Position numbers and translations under genes: made by a program
Shown here: piece by piece, positions 24,850 to 35,059 of the stretch
Position numbering within the stretch: the stretch's first letter is position 1
How the letters are laid out: each line of letters opens with the position of its first letter
DNA from: Septoria linicola
Lineage: Eukaryota > Ascomycota > Dothideomycetes > Mycosphaerellales > Mycosphaerellaceae
Reading direction: 5' to 3'
Length of the DNA: 64,000 nt
NCBI GenBank assembly: GCA_024114885.1
Contig: CP099427.1
Coordinates: 496,001 to 560,000 of the forward strand
Notes under the pieces: model-generated
The model's database searches: none
The model's input: the letters and a program-made list of their open reading frames with translations, nothing else
Told to the model about the DNA's origin: nothing

Positions 24850-27210
24850 CTAAGGCATAGCATTGATCAATTCCCATAGCTCCTGGAAAGCATCGAACTT
24901 TGGCTCTGAGCTCGGGCAAGGCTTGAATTGAGGCCAATCTTCCTTGGGAATGTGACCACTGGACAACCTGTACGCCTGTCGTGAGAACTTGCTACCACCT
25001 TCTTTGAAGTAGGCTTCCATCTGTGCTGCTACGAAAATTATCAGTCCTTCTTGCAAGGTTTTGCCCCGGTTCGCTCTTGCCATAGCAGCCTCGGATAAGA
25101 TATGATGGATGAGTTGATATGGCATGCTCATTTTCCGAATTTTCTTGTGAGGAAAGCGTTTGTGGAGTACGGCGATCAGCTTCAGGTACATGTCCTGACA
25201 GAATGTCCAAAACGCTGGATAATCGAAGTTGATATGCGGTTCGTCCTTGATGAGAGTTGACTTGAGCGTATTCAGAAGTTGTACGGGTGTCAAGTCTTGT
25301 TGATCAGTGCGCCTGGTGGAGCGCTGAGGACTTCTGGCTGCTGCCAGGCGAGTGAGGACGCTCTCGACTATTTTGCACTTATCCCTGCAACCTTTATGTT
25401 TAGCCTTATGATCGTCCAGAAGATTAATGTAAGACGACGATACTGAAGGCTGAACGCTGCTTGCCACGAAGCTGGAAATTTTGGCGCGAGCCGGTAATGG
25501 TGGCGTTTTGCCGCCAGAGAACGCGATCGCTGGTACACCCAAGGCAAGTAGGAAGTGCTTGACGTAGGTATATGGATCAATATCGTTGGCGTTCATGACC
25601 AGAGGCTGTGTGTCTTTGTGTTGCGCGATCACGAACTGCATATCGGCCCAGACCGTTGAAAGAAGGCCATATCGTTTGCAAGCGGTATAGAGGTGTGCCA
25701 AAGCAAGGACAATGCCGCAGTCGCCGGCAGTCGTGATACCAAGCTTATGGTAGACCTGCTTGGCATCCCACAGCATGGTGCCAGAGGCACATGGCAGTCC
25801 CCAGATACTCTTGACCTGCACCCTCTCTTTGGGCTCTGTCTCGCTCAAGAAATTAGGGCCAGCGTAGACTAGCTTTCGAGAATGTTTCCACACTCCTGCG
25901 AGAGGGCTGTTCTCCCAGCTCGACACCAGCGTTGAGGTCCGTGTCGCCTTGGCGTTGGCGGTCCACGTGTGTAGTCGTTGCGAGATCAGGTCCATCTCTG
26001 TATTGTAGGCATCGAATCCACAATGGGGCTGCGATCCAATGATCTCGAAAATCTCATTGTATGTGTGTAGAGCCATAGTGAGCCAGATGGTAAGCTCTCC
26101 CGATTTGTAGAATTCCATCACGCCATTGATTAATTCGCTGCACCCAAGAATGCATTCCTTGGTGTCGATGATGCGATCTGCCTTGATCCAGGCAAGCAGC
26201 TCATACGTGAGATCACTGAGGTGTGAAGTGAAGTCAAAGTGGTCGTCCTGAATTTCATACTTGACTGCTTTGACCTTACCATGTGTCCAGTCGCGGAATC
26301 CAGAGAGGAGCTCGGCCAATGCTAGCGCATGATGATTGTCCAGCAAGTCCGAGCGGTCCACGAGCGCCAGGCTGAACGATAGAAGCTGTTCTGGCGGAAG
26401 AGTCTTGGCGGTCTTTGCCGAGTCGGTAGGCAATATGACCTTAGCCATTGAGTGCCAATCTCGGAGAGCTGGGTGACGGGCCAGGAGCGCTTCATTTGCC
26501 GCTCGAGCGAGCGTTATTCCAGTCTCGAGGGTGCGAGTCGCAACCAAAATGCTAACTTCGCCTGCAGCAAACTGCTTCCAAGTCTCTACTATTGCCAGAC
26601 GAATGTCTCTGAGATCTTTCATGCAGCACCATAGTTCGAAGGACGAAGCACGAGCTTCTCTCATGATATCGCGCGCGTCGTCGGCCGGCGATCTGGACCT
26701 GGGTGGAACTGACGGTCGTACGACCTCTTCGCCCAAAGGTGACTCGGATGGTTGTTCAACCGGGAGAGTGTCAAATCCAGTTCTGGGCCTATCAGCCCGC
26801 TTCTTGCGCCTGTCACTGTGTTTGACCGGGGTTGTTACCCGACTGTCGGCTGTCCGCTGAGGAAGAAGTAGAGCATAGATTTGCTGCAGAGTCATGTTGA
26901 AGTTGCGATGTGAATCGTCACTATCGATGTCATGACCGACTCCGCTGACGTTATACCATATCTCGAATGCTCTACGAGCGCTGATGACCTTTGAGAGCAA
27001 GTCCAGAATCAGAGACGGGACTCCAATCTCGTTGGTCGCTACGGCTTCGGCCAGCTCGATCAATTTTCTGCTTGGGATACAAGCACGGTCCGAGAAGTGG
27101 TGCGCAGCGATGCCGTGGGTGCTATCGACCAACCAGTCGGACACTTTTCGTTGATCGCGTTTGTACTGATGGTAACTACCTGTTTCCGGTTTCTCCACGA
27201 AGTAGTCCAT
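24850..27210 (-). CDS. DUF6604-type fungal protein
   Basis: A single-exon frame of 786 residues from ATG 27210 (MDYFVEKPETGSYHQYKRDQ). The open frame runs 71 codons further upstream, but that part looks like leader sequence. The opening (YHQYKRDQRKVSDWLVDSTHGIA) matches the Y-x-x-Y-K-x-x-T/Q-x-x-V-x-x-W-L pattern at the start of the fungal DUF6604 family. Residues ~130-200 hold a basic, probably disordered linker (SDRRKKRADRPR). The rest is helical with many Trp and Leu and no catalytic motif that I can identify. Such proteins occur in multiple copies in many Pezizomycotina and their function is unknown. The C-terminus (FDAFQELWELINAMP) is intact. No membrane segment or signal peptide is visible. 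Confidence 0.75.
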   Translation of the reverse strand: MDYFVEKPETGSYHQYKRDQRKVSDWLVDSTHGIAAHHFSDRACIPSRKLIELAEAVATNEIGVPSLILDLLSKVISARRAFEIWYNVSGVGHDIDSDDSHRNFNMTLQQIYALLLPQRTADSRVTTPVKHSDRRKKRADRPRTGFDTLPVEQPSESPLGEEVVRPSVPPRSRSPADDARDIMREARASSFELWCCMKDLRDIRLAIVETWKQFAAGEVSILVATRTLETGITLARAANEALLARHPALRDWHSMAKVILPTDSAKTAKTLPPEQLLSFSLALVDRSDLLDNHHALALAELLSGFRDWTHGKVKAVKYEIQDDHFDFTSHLSDLTYELLAWIKADRIIDTKECILGCSELINGVMEFYKSGELTIWLTMALHTYNEIFEIIGSQPHCGFDAYNTEMDLISQRLHTWTANAKATRTSTLVSSWENSPLAGVWKHSRKLVYAGPNFLSETEPKERVQVKSIWGLPCASGTMLWDAKQVYHKLGITTAGDCGIVLALAHLYTACKRYGLLSTVWADMQFVIAQHKDTQPLVMNANDIDPYTYVKHFLLALGVPAIAFSGGKTPPLPARAKISSFVASSVQPSVSSSYINLLDDHKAKHKGCRDKCKIVESVLTRLAAARSPQRSTRRTDQQDLTPVQLLNTLKSTLIKDEPHINFDYPAFWTFCQDMYLKLIAVLHKRFPHKKIRKMSMPYQLIHHILSEAAMARANRGKTLQEGLIIFVAAQMEAYFKEGGSKFSRQAYRLSSGHIPKEDWPQFKPCPSSEPKFDAFQELWELINAMP

Positions 27211-27813
27211 GTTGGTGAGTTGCTGTTCTGTGGCCAGCACAGATGAACAGGAATTCAGTCGACGGGTAGATGTATTTCTCGGAAGCCGCAAGACGAGAGG
27301 TGCCGAGAAGAAGCCTGGCTTGACTGTTTGTGTGTGCGATTGTAGAGCCACCTCCTGCTGGGGTTTCGTTGGTTTGTGACCTCGACTTGTGGACGCATTT
27401 GCGTCTGGCGACCAGGACTGCACTTGCTATGGAACTCAAGTATGACCTGCAGGCCTGGCAGGCGAGCTGCACGTTTCGCTGTGTGATGTGTTCCTTCGCG
27501 ATAAAAGCGCCATGGCCCAGGCTGACACGTTACACAGACATGGGACAGTGCATATCGCGACGGTAGTCCCAGTCGTACAAACGCATAGCGTTTGATCATG
27601 CAAGCATAGCCGCACGCATAGATGCGCCTAGCCTAAGCCAACGCGAGCCCGGCTTTGCATCGAATCTCAACCAGGTCTTCGATTTTAAAGGCACTAGAGG
27701 TATATGACATGGTCGTTTGGCGATATTCTCGACGATGGAGGAAACATGTCAATAGCTCGCGGCTCGATCAGTCAAGTAACATCATATACTGCCGATGCAT
27801 CAGTACTGCCGTC
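27211..27813. other. Intergenic stretch, no gene seen
   Basis: About 600 bp upstream of the DUF6604-type gene and downstream of PXR1, both on the minus strand. Short overlapping ORFs on both strands show no protein-like features. It should contain the DUF6604-type gene's promoter. Confidence 0.45.
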
Positions 27814-28927
27814 TCACGAAGCCACCTGCGGCTTCATCATGAAAATCTCTTTCAACGCTTGAGCACTTCCTGCAGCCATGCGCTTCTGCATGATATATCG
27901 ATGGCGCACTGCTTGTCTGCCGCCCATGAAAGTGGGTGTAGAGGTGCCTGATTGTGCTTCGGACTCGCTGGCAACAGCAGAGCTGGGCTGTGTAGATGTC
28001 TTTGCCTCTTTCGCCGCTCGCTTTGCACGCTTTTCCTCTTTCCGCTTTCGACGCTCCTCTTTCCGTGCTCGCTTCTCCTCCTTCAGACGAGCTTTCTCGT
28101 CTTTGCTGACCTCGCCCGCTGACTGCCCGAAGTCCTTTCTTGCTTTCCGCTCTGCCTTTCTCCGGCGTTTCGCGGCCTTCTCATCCTCACTTGAGCTGGA
28201 GCTAGAGCTGGACCCTGCCTCTTGCTCCGGTGGGTCACTCGTACTCGAGACGTCGCCACCTGCCTCTAGCTTGCGCTGACGCTTCATCTCTTTGATCGCA
28301 GCAGCAGTTCCATTCGCCTTCTTCTTCTCAGCATTCTTGCGCTTCTTTGCAGCCTTCTCGTCTTCACTGCCGTCACTTCCTGCCTTGCGCTTCTTGTTCT
28401 CTTTCACAGCCACAACCTCTCCACCTTTCAGATGTCCCAGATCTGTCTGTACCTCGTGCATCTTGTCTCCCACTAGCAGACCTCCACTCACGAAGTTCAT
28501 GTTACCATATTTCAGCTTCAATTGCACATCTCTGATCGTCTCCTCTTTCTTCTTGATAACAGCTTGATCTTGCTCATTGCCATTCAATCTACCCAGCAAG
28601 CCCGAGAACATGCTCAACCCAAATGTCTCTGCATTTTGCGTACCGACCTTTGCGCCGATTCCGAGATTGTCCTCTCGCAGCATGACTCGGATATGCGAGG
28701 CATTGGCGGCGGTGTAGTGATCGGAGTGGGAGGCATTCTCAGCTCCCAGAAAGTCGCCAGGTTTCCAGCCTTGCTTGGCCAGCATCTTGTGGCCGAAGCC
28801 CGTTGTCGATTTCGCCCATGCCGTGTTGTTGGGGTCGGCGGAGATCTTGGATCTGGTTAAAGTCAGTATGTATCTGTCACAGCGAAAAGGCTGTATAGTA
28901 CCTCTTCTTGTTCCCGGCGAGACCCAT
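27814..28927 (-). CDS. PXR1: G-patch RNA-helicase cofactor Pxr1 (Gno1, PinX1-like)
   Basis: Exons 28927-28902 and 28852-27814, joined over a 49-nt intron (GTACTA donor, TACTGAC branch, AACCAG acceptor), give 354 residues. The first exon encodes only MGLAGNKKR, and the join restores the family start MGLA...K-I-S-x-D-P-N-N-T-A-W. Residues ~25-75 are the G-patch: TGFGHKMLAKQGWKPGDFLG, then NASHIRVMLREDNLGIGAK. The C-terminal half is Lys/Arg/Glu-rich with Ser runs (several KKRK-type blocks), as expected of a nucleolar protein. Pxr1 activates the DEAH helicase Prp43 through its G-patch and is needed for pre-rRNA and snoRNA 3'-end processing; PinX1 relatives also bind telomerase. It is divergent to the 532-aa gene, with 259 bp between starts. 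Confidence 0.95.
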
Positions 28928-29186
28928 GGCGACAACAGTATACTGGAAGAATATCGTATGCGATTCGTAGAAGTGGTGGAGAACTTTTTGGGTCGAGGGC
29001 TTCTGTAGCGAACCAGGGTCCATCCAGATTTGCTTGGCAGAATCTCCGACCTTGAAACATCACTGTGTGAACGGCTATGGATACAATGAACATGCAGTAA
29101 TTAGGCTTTGCCTTCCCGGGACAACATTCCAGTATTAGCCACCAGTCCAACATGAGGTCTTGTGCCGGAGTACAACCCATGCGAGA
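28928..29186. promoter_or_regulatory. Short divergent promoter between PXR1 and the 532-aa gene
   Basis: Only 259 bp separate the two divergent ATGs, so both genes must be driven from here or from overlapping promoters. No defined transcription-factor site can be assigned from sequence alone. Confidence 0.4.
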
Positions 29187-30785
29187 ATGGGACGAAGACA
29201 GTACCTAGAGCGCCTGGCTCTTGGCCGCTCTGCATTTCAAGATATCGCTTCAGAGCAGTTTTCGATAAGTACGGCCGTTCCAGATTCGCCTACTTCACAG
29301 ACTGCTACAGGACATGAGTATACTCAGCAGTACGACTCGCGTGGCCGAGCAATCAATCCTGATATCGAGCAGTTCAACGCCGAGCAAAGGAAGGCTCAGA
29401 ACGAAGTCCTAGCACTGGTCGGCGTGGTTGAACGAAAGGACGAGATCGACCACAGCAACGGCGTCCGCTACGAAGCTATACAGAAGGAGCGCCAGACTCT
29501 ATTGGAAGACGAGCAGTCCCGTGGCGAACTGCTCGAGTACGCAATTTATGCTAGCAGCTTTCTTGTTCACCTCTGGCCAGATTCCTTCCGACAACGAATT
29601 CAAATTGGCCTCTACGATAGACACAATTCCGTGGCAGACATTCTGTCTGCAGAATGGCACCACATCTGGTCAGGTGGCACTCGGTCCTCACTTTCTAAAC
29701 GCTTTCCTGGTGCTCTGGACAATATGGCGGTAGCCACGACTCGAACGCTACTTATGTACGGTGCTGGAGAAGTGACTAGTAGGATACAGGAACTGATTCT
29801 GGTTTCAAAGTTCGGCCGAAAGACGAAGATGCTACTGCATCATAGCGTGGAGTGGGCGCTTGAGATGGTTGTCCTGGGCATCGATGTCCTCTTATTGCCT
29901 TTCGAGTTCCACGCTGCGACCCAAAGACTGGGCCTGGCTCCGGCTCTTCCTCCATACCCATCACTGCGATCATTCCTGCCGGCATGGTATGCTGGCAGCT
30001 TTCACACTTTCGGCTGGCGAGGCGCTATTGGTCTGCGCTTTACAGAGCAGTTCACATCACCCGCCGCATTCTTAATCATGCACAAAATGGTCGCTTATGA
30101 TGCTGCCGAGAGCGTGCTTCCGATCTTCCATCTGGTCACAGACTTTCGTTTCCCTGCCGTGGACGACGACCCGACCAAGGTCGTAGCTCCGAGGATCGCA
30201 CAAGACCCCATTGGCTGGGTGCTCTATCAATGCTACTCGCTACGCTCGAGCTTCCTGCGACGCAGTGGCTGGACTATCATCAAACGGAACAACGAAGCTC
30301 GCCGACTGCCCGAACACGAAATGGGGACCCGCTCTGTCGCCGACAACGAGATTGTCCCAGTCCATCGCTCGACCGTACTAGCGCAACTCCCAGCACAATT
30401 CCTATCCGATGCTATCGACGCCTTCCTCACTCGTCTGATCAGCCTCCCCTTCGAGGCCCTCATGATGCGCACAATAGCCGCCAGCTACCTCGCAGCAACT
30501 GCTCCGAACACTGCACTATCACACCTCTATGCTCCATTCGGTGGCGGTCCTCTCACGCAGGGATGGAAGGGGCTCGCCCAATATGCAGGCCGCATTGGGC
30601 TCTCGCTAGCATTGAGCGCTGCTGCGGACGTCATTTTGTTCCAGGGGGTTTTTAGTGCTGTGAAGAGCGTTGGTACGAAGCACTTTGATTGGGGGCAGAA
30701 GGGCAGGATTGGACGTATCATTTATACAGAAGAAGGGTTTGGGGTGCGTGAGGGTGCAAGTAGTACAATTGAGCAGATTCATTGA
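29187..30785 (+). CDS. Conserved fungal protein of unknown function, possibly membrane-associated
   Basis: A single exon of 532 residues from ATG 29187 (MGRRQYLERLALGRSAF); the upstream codons have no ATG. Residues ~70-120 are a charged helix (AEQRKAQNEVLALVGVVERKDEI). From about residue 130 onward, hydrophobic helices alternate with loops, including EMVVLGIDVLLLPFEF (~230) and a C-terminal GRIGLSLALSAAADVILFQGVF (~470). This pattern suggests a membrane-associated or organellar protein, but I cannot name a family or reaction. The Arg-rich, acid-poor first 15 residues would be compatible with mitochondrial targeting. Codon use and length look normal, and the frame is clean over 1.6 kb. Confidence 0.8.
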   Translation: MGRRQYLERLALGRSAFQDIASEQFSISTAVPDSPTSQTATGHEYTQQYDSRGRAINPDIEQFNAEQRKAQNEVLALVGVVERKDEIDHSNGVRYEAIQKERQTLLEDEQSRGELLEYAIYASSFLVHLWPDSFRQRIQIGLYDRHNSVADILSAEWHHIWSGGTRSSLSKRFPGALDNMAVATTRTLLMYGAGEVTSRIQELILVSKFGRKTKMLLHHSVEWALEMVVLGIDVLLLPFEFHAATQRLGLAPALPPYPSLRSFLPAWYAGSFHTFGWRGAIGLRFTEQFTSPAAFLIMHKMVAYDAAESVLPIFHLVTDFRFPAVDDDPTKVVAPRIAQDPIGWVLYQCYSLRSSFLRRSGWTIIKRNNEARRLPEHEMGTRSVADNEIVPVHRSTVLAQLPAQFLSDAIDAFLTRLISLPFEALMMRTIAASYLAATAPNTALSHLYAPFGGGPLTQGWKGLAQYAGRIGLSLALSAAADVILFQGVFSAVKSVGTKHFDWGQKGRIGRIIYTEEGFGVREGASSTIEQIH

Positions 30786-31591
30786 GTAATCTTCGACACG
30801 TTCTATGCAGAGTCAATTTCCCTTATGTCTTCGTCGAATGTGGTGATGATGCCAGTGAATAGTGTTCTGAAGTCCTCGCTGTGCCGGCGGTTGCTTTCAC
30901 TGAGGAATGGAGTAAGAGGCACTTTGGAAGGCCCGATATTCCGCGCTCCTTGATTCACCAGCACCTGGTCAAAGGGAAGGCGAAATGCACTTGAGATTCA
31001 CGGATCTCGAATCCGGCAGGCGTCCTTAATTAGGGTTGACGTCTCTGCCACATTCCTCCCCGCTACGGCACTCCGTGCCTGAGAGGGATCGTGGCAGCCT
31101 GACATGTGTCTGAGACATCGCTGACCTTCCGGCTGTTTCTGTTGTAGCCGTGCGTCACAGCAATATGGTTCCGATGTGCGATGGTTCGGGCGAAGCTGGC
31201 AAGGACCTCGTGTCTGCTGTCTTCGGGCTGTTCTCGAGGGCCGTGGTTCCATAGAAGTGCCGGTGGAGAGCTCTGTTGCGTTAGCAAGTACTTGATTTTG
31301 CAGAGAGATGTCGGACACGCGACCACTTCAAACGTCATGAAGCATGAACACAATTGTGAAGCAAACTGGACTTTCAATGCATTTTCATTCAGTATGAGCG
31401 CCATCGAGGCTGTAGCCGCATGCTGCCTTTTCCGCAGTGTGTGTGGCTCGGCGTCCTATAACGCCAGCGGCGTGGTGTATCAGACCTCCATTGCCGTTGA
31501 TCCTTGCGCCTTTCATGCCTTTCTGCACCTCAAACCCATAATCATCACGTTAACAGCAAGTAATCGGTTCTGCCAGCGTATACACAAACGC
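30786..31591. other. Intergenic stretch between convergent genes
   Basis: About 800 bp between the 3' ends of the 532-aa gene (plus) and eL36 (minus). A plus-strand frame at 31181-31774 (197 codons) runs through the antisense of the eL36 last exon, so it is a shadow. I see no RNA gene, repeat or terminator hairpin. Confidence 0.5.
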
Positions 31592-32099
31592 TTAGTGACC
31601 GGCCCTCCTGCTCTCGGCGATGACCTTGGTCATCTCGTCGACCTTTCTCTTTGCACGGCCGAAAGTACCGAGTCTCTTCTTGGCGAGCTTACGGGCGCGC
31701 TTGTCCTTGCTGTTGCGGAGGAGTTCGATGACACGGCGCTCGTATGGTGCGAGACTACACGGGAGTCGTGTTAGTATATTGTGGTCCTGTTCGTCCAATT
31801 CATGTGGGACCTGGTAGTACGCACCCAGCAACCTCCTTGACGATGTCTCTCACGAAAGCGGTCCTCTTGCTAAGGTGACCCTTCATGCGCGACACGCGTG
31901 GCTTTGGCTGGCGAGGAGTGACTTTCTGTATGGAAATGTCTCGTTAGTCCACTGTTCCCAGGAATCGCTATCACTTTTCTCGGATATTCTCGATCGGTGT
32001 CGCGGAGGCGATGGTGGAGGAGGAGGAGCGTGGTGATGAACGTACGTGGCCAGCATTGATACCGACGGCGATGCCGGATCTCTGCTTGACTTGTGGCAT
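31592..32099 (-). CDS. RPL36: 60S ribosomal protein eL36
   Basis: Exons 32099-32046, 31925-31825 and 31754-31592 give 105 residues, the normal length. Introns are 120 nt (GTACGT donor, ATACAG acceptor) and 70 nt (GTGCGT donor, ACTAAC branch, GTGTAG acceptor). The first exon encodes MPQVKQRSGIAVGINAGH, the second the KVTPRQPKPRVSRMKG segment, and the third the highly conserved APYERRVIELLRNSKDKRAR with the C-terminal ESRRAGH. It is a basic component of the large ribosomal subunit, on its solvent side, next to 25S rRNA. Two introns near the 5' end are typical of ribosomal protein genes in filamentous fungi. Confidence 0.97.
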
Positions 32100-32410
32100 C
32101 CTGGGGGTGTTGTTGTCGTTGGGCGATGTCGAGATTCAAACTCTCTCTGGCGGAAGAGATTCGATGGACGAGTGCGGTGCCAAGAGGAAGGAACGACCGA
32201 CTGTGTTGATACCTAAGGCAGGAACGCGCAACAGAAACCACGGATTTCTCTTTTGGCGCTAGTGGCTGCTAACGGTCATCGCTGGGATCGAGAGCTTGAT
32301 TATTCTGGCCCAGCCATCCATCTGCAACGCTCGCAGTCACCATCCACCTGCCTGCTTCAATAGTGCTGTCTCTCTGTTGTGCGCACAGTGATCCAGCATG
32401 CGTAGCTAAT
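32100..32410. promoter_or_regulatory. Divergent promoter between eL36 and MDM31
   Basis: 311 bp between two divergent ATGs. The first stretch is the eL36 5' leader and promoter. No consensus ribosomal-protein-gene box can be assigned with confidence. Confidence 0.4.
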
Positions 32411-34543
32411 ATGAGTCGCAATGCTGTGGTGATAGCGCGACGAGGACTCCAATTCTCCAGCGCATTCTCTAACGCCACACTATCTCCGCTGACGACAGGA
32501 CGACTTTTCACGACTGTCATATCGCGACCGACTTCACCACCACAGCCTGTTTCACTGCTAGATAGAGCTAGTAGAGCGGGATATCGCCATGTTGCAACCA
32601 CGAATACATCCTTTGGACGGCCTCGATCGCAGGCGAACCTAGAAGTTGGCAGGCTTGGTCTGCGGCAGTCGCGATGGGCGTCATTGCACGGTCGACTGGA
32701 TGGGAATCGCATCCTGCAGCAAGCTCTGCAACGACGGCATAAGAGTACCGACGAAAGACCTGTACAGGGGAGCACTGCTGCCAAAGACGTGCCCAAAGAA
32801 ATCGCAACTGGAGAGAGCAAAGAGAACCAAGCGCAAGCTACTGGAGTTGGAGGTGCTGGCAAGTATATCTACGATCACCTGCCGCACTTCCATCGCCCTT
32901 CGAAAGAGGAGCTACTCGCGGCTGCGAATGGTTTCTGGCATCGATTGCAGATCCGGTTTAAGTGGTTCTCCATTCGTAGTGTGAGACCTTTCAACCACGA
33001 GGAGATCTTTGCATTCCTAAGCTGGATCTTCTGGGGTCATCTGCTATGGCTAATCATTGGCACAACCACATTTGTAAGCCTGGGAATCTGGGGTTTGAAC
33101 ACAGTTTTTGCTCAAGAGACGTTGGCCAGCTGGGTAGGAAACTACTTGACAAAGAGTACTGGTATACAAGTGGTGTTCGAGAGCGCGATTGTGCCAAAGT
33201 GGAACGAGGGCACAATCCGATTGAACAAGGTGTTCGTGAGCCGACGGCCAGCGTCTGACAAGCGCCAGACAACTGTCACGAAGGGCTCCTCGGTAGTAGC
33301 TGCTGCTGCTGCGGCAGCAAGCGCGCAAGCTGGCAGAGAGCATCCATCTCTTCCGGTTGTGACCCACACAACGCCCGAGGACGACGGCAACTACTCGCAA
33401 TTTGACGTCACAATCGACAATGTTGACCTGACACTGTCGTTCCGGAAATGGTTCAACGGAAAAGGCTTGCTGCAGGACGTTGGCGTTCGAGGTGTCCGAG
33501 GAGTCGTCGACCGCACACATGTCAAGCCACGGCCTGAAGATGTCGGCCGAGATCCCAAAAGCTACCGTCACGAACACAACATTGGTGATTTCGAGATCGA
33601 GCACTTCAAGATGGAAGACGTTCTCATCACAGTCTACCAGCCCAACAACTTTCGGCCCTTCACTGTCAGCGTATACAACTGCGAGCTGCCACGTTTGAGG
33701 AAGCAGTGGCTGTTCTACGACTTCTTGTGTGCCAATAACATGAGCGGCAGCTTCGACGGGTCACTCTTCACCATCCATCCCAGGCAAGTGCACAGTACCA
33801 GTGGCACTTTGCTTGTCGACGGACATGAGGAGTTTGCTTCGACCTGGAAGAAGCACAGTCGGATTCGAATAGATGGTCTGAAGATCGATCACCTCAATCG
33901 AGGTGTGGAAGGCCCATTCTCCTGGATCGTCGATGGAAATGTGGACATTGTCTCCGACATCATGATACCCAATGATGCAGATGGCAGCATTGCCAAGGTC
34001 ATGAGCGATTTTTACGACCGCATGGAAGCGACAGTCACCAACCAGATAGCACACAACGGACATGCTTCGCCAACACATACGCATCACGATGCCATTGACA
34101 ACCATACATCATCTCTCGACCAGATGACGAGTCAAGAGCAAGGCGGGCAGGATGAAGACGACAACCGATTCCTCGTCATGGACATTCAAATCCACCTCAA
34201 CGATGTGCGCGCGAGCGTGCCCATCTTCACCCGAGACATATCGTATGTCAACAATGCTGTAGTGCGACCTATTGTGGCCTACATCAATTCCCACTCTCGA
34301 AGTGGGAGCAACTTTATACCCATCACTTGTCGCATAGTCAAGCGACAAAGTGAGTTTGATGGGTCATGGACCGTGTTTGATTCTGGCTTGCTTGCAGATT
34401 TGAGCAGGGAGACATACGACGCTTTTGTGCGCGACATTTCAGATCGAAAGGCCAGGCAGCGACGAATGAAGAAGGTCGGTTTATGGGCCGCTCAAGTCGC
34501 AGCTCAGGCGCTCTTCATTGGCCTTGCTGGGCAGCTGGCCTGA
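32411..34543 (+). CDS. MDM31: Mitochondrial inner-membrane protein Mdm31 (Mdm31/Mdm32 family)
   Basis: A single exon of 710 residues from ATG 32411 (MSRNAVVIARRGLQFSSAF). The N-terminus is Arg/Ser-rich without acidic residues, a clear mitochondrial presequence. A first membrane segment lies at ~202-230 (FLSWIFWGHLLWLIIGTTTF). The large intermembrane-space part follows, with the conserved FESAIVPKWNEGTIRLNKVF, DNVDLTLSFRKWFNGKGL and MEDVLITVYQPNNFRPF blocks. A second hydrophobic segment ends the protein (~690-710). A low-complexity poly-Ala linker (~296-310) interrupts the core and is probably a flexible insertion. In yeast, Mdm31 and Mdm32 maintain mitochondrial shape and mtDNA nucleoids and act in cardiolipin homeostasis. 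MDM32 is the closest alternative. Length fits. Confidence 0.92.
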   Translation: MSRNAVVIARRGLQFSSAFSNATLSPLTTGRLFTTVISRPTSPPQPVSLLDRASRAGYRHVATTNTSFGRPRSQANLEVGRLGLRQSRWASLHGRLDGNRILQQALQRRHKSTDERPVQGSTAAKDVPKEIATGESKENQAQATGVGGAGKYIYDHLPHFHRPSKEELLAAANGFWHRLQIRFKWFSIRSVRPFNHEEIFAFLSWIFWGHLLWLIIGTTTFVSLGIWGLNTVFAQETLASWVGNYLTKSTGIQVVFESAIVPKWNEGTIRLNKVFVSRRPASDKRQTTVTKGSSVVAAAAAAASAQAGREHPSLPVVTHTTPEDDGNYSQFDVTIDNVDLTLSFRKWFNGKGLLQDVGVRGVRGVVDRTHVKPRPEDVGRDPKSYRHEHNIGDFEIEHFKMEDVLITVYQPNNFRPFTVSVYNCELPRLRKQWLFYDFLCANNMSGSFDGSLFTIHPRQVHSTSGTLLVDGHEEFASTWKKHSRIRIDGLKIDHLNRGVEGPFSWIVDGNVDIVSDIMIPNDADGSIAKVMSDFYDRMEATVTNQIAHNGHASPTHTHHDAIDNHTSSLDQMTSQEQGGQDEDDNRFLVMDIQIHLNDVRASVPIFTRDISYVNNAVVRPIVAYINSHSRSGSNFIPITCRIVKRQSEFDGSWTVFDSGLLADLSRETYDAFVRDISDRKARQRRMKKVGLWAAQVAAQALFIGLAGQLA

Positions 34544-35059
34544 GCGTCAGAAGCAGCTGACTGCCGTAATGAGGTTGCGTCTGCTTCACGAGAGCTGACA
34601 TCGACAACGCTGCGATCTCCATTTCACAACACGCCGCTACCATGGCGTACTGTACATTGTTATTAGGAAGCGAGGCGTTCAATGGGCATGTTGGGATGTA
34701 GGAACAATACACTGGGTCGTCGTGTTTGGGCATGACAAAAAGAGGTAGCGTCCTGCAACGGACTGGACGCAGGCAACGACGGGACAGTCGACCATGGGGG
34801 CGTTATCGTGTTTCGCTTTGATACATTCATGAGCCAGACGATCTAATGTACAGACACTTCTACACTCGTTTACTTGATCTTCTAAATTGTCAAGAGAGCA
34901 GACTTCGAACCTGCACAAAGCCTTAAAGACGCTCAACTTGATAGGCTGTTCCATCATATTGAATCCAGTATTACCAAATGGCACATGAAGTACATTCAGT
35001 AGAAGGCATTTGCCTTTCAGTACAAGACAGTTACAAAGCCGTCACCTGCCTCACCTACC
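34544..35059. other. Intergenic stretch between convergent genes
   Basis: About 515 bp between the 3' ends of MDM31 and the HAD-phosphatase gene. The short minus frames at 34733-34515 and 34984-34679 have no protein-like features. Nothing else is seen. Confidence 0.5.

Noticed and set aside
31181..31774. 197-codon plus-strand ORF
   Set aside because: Its last part is the antisense of the eL36 last exon; the rest has no protein-like features.
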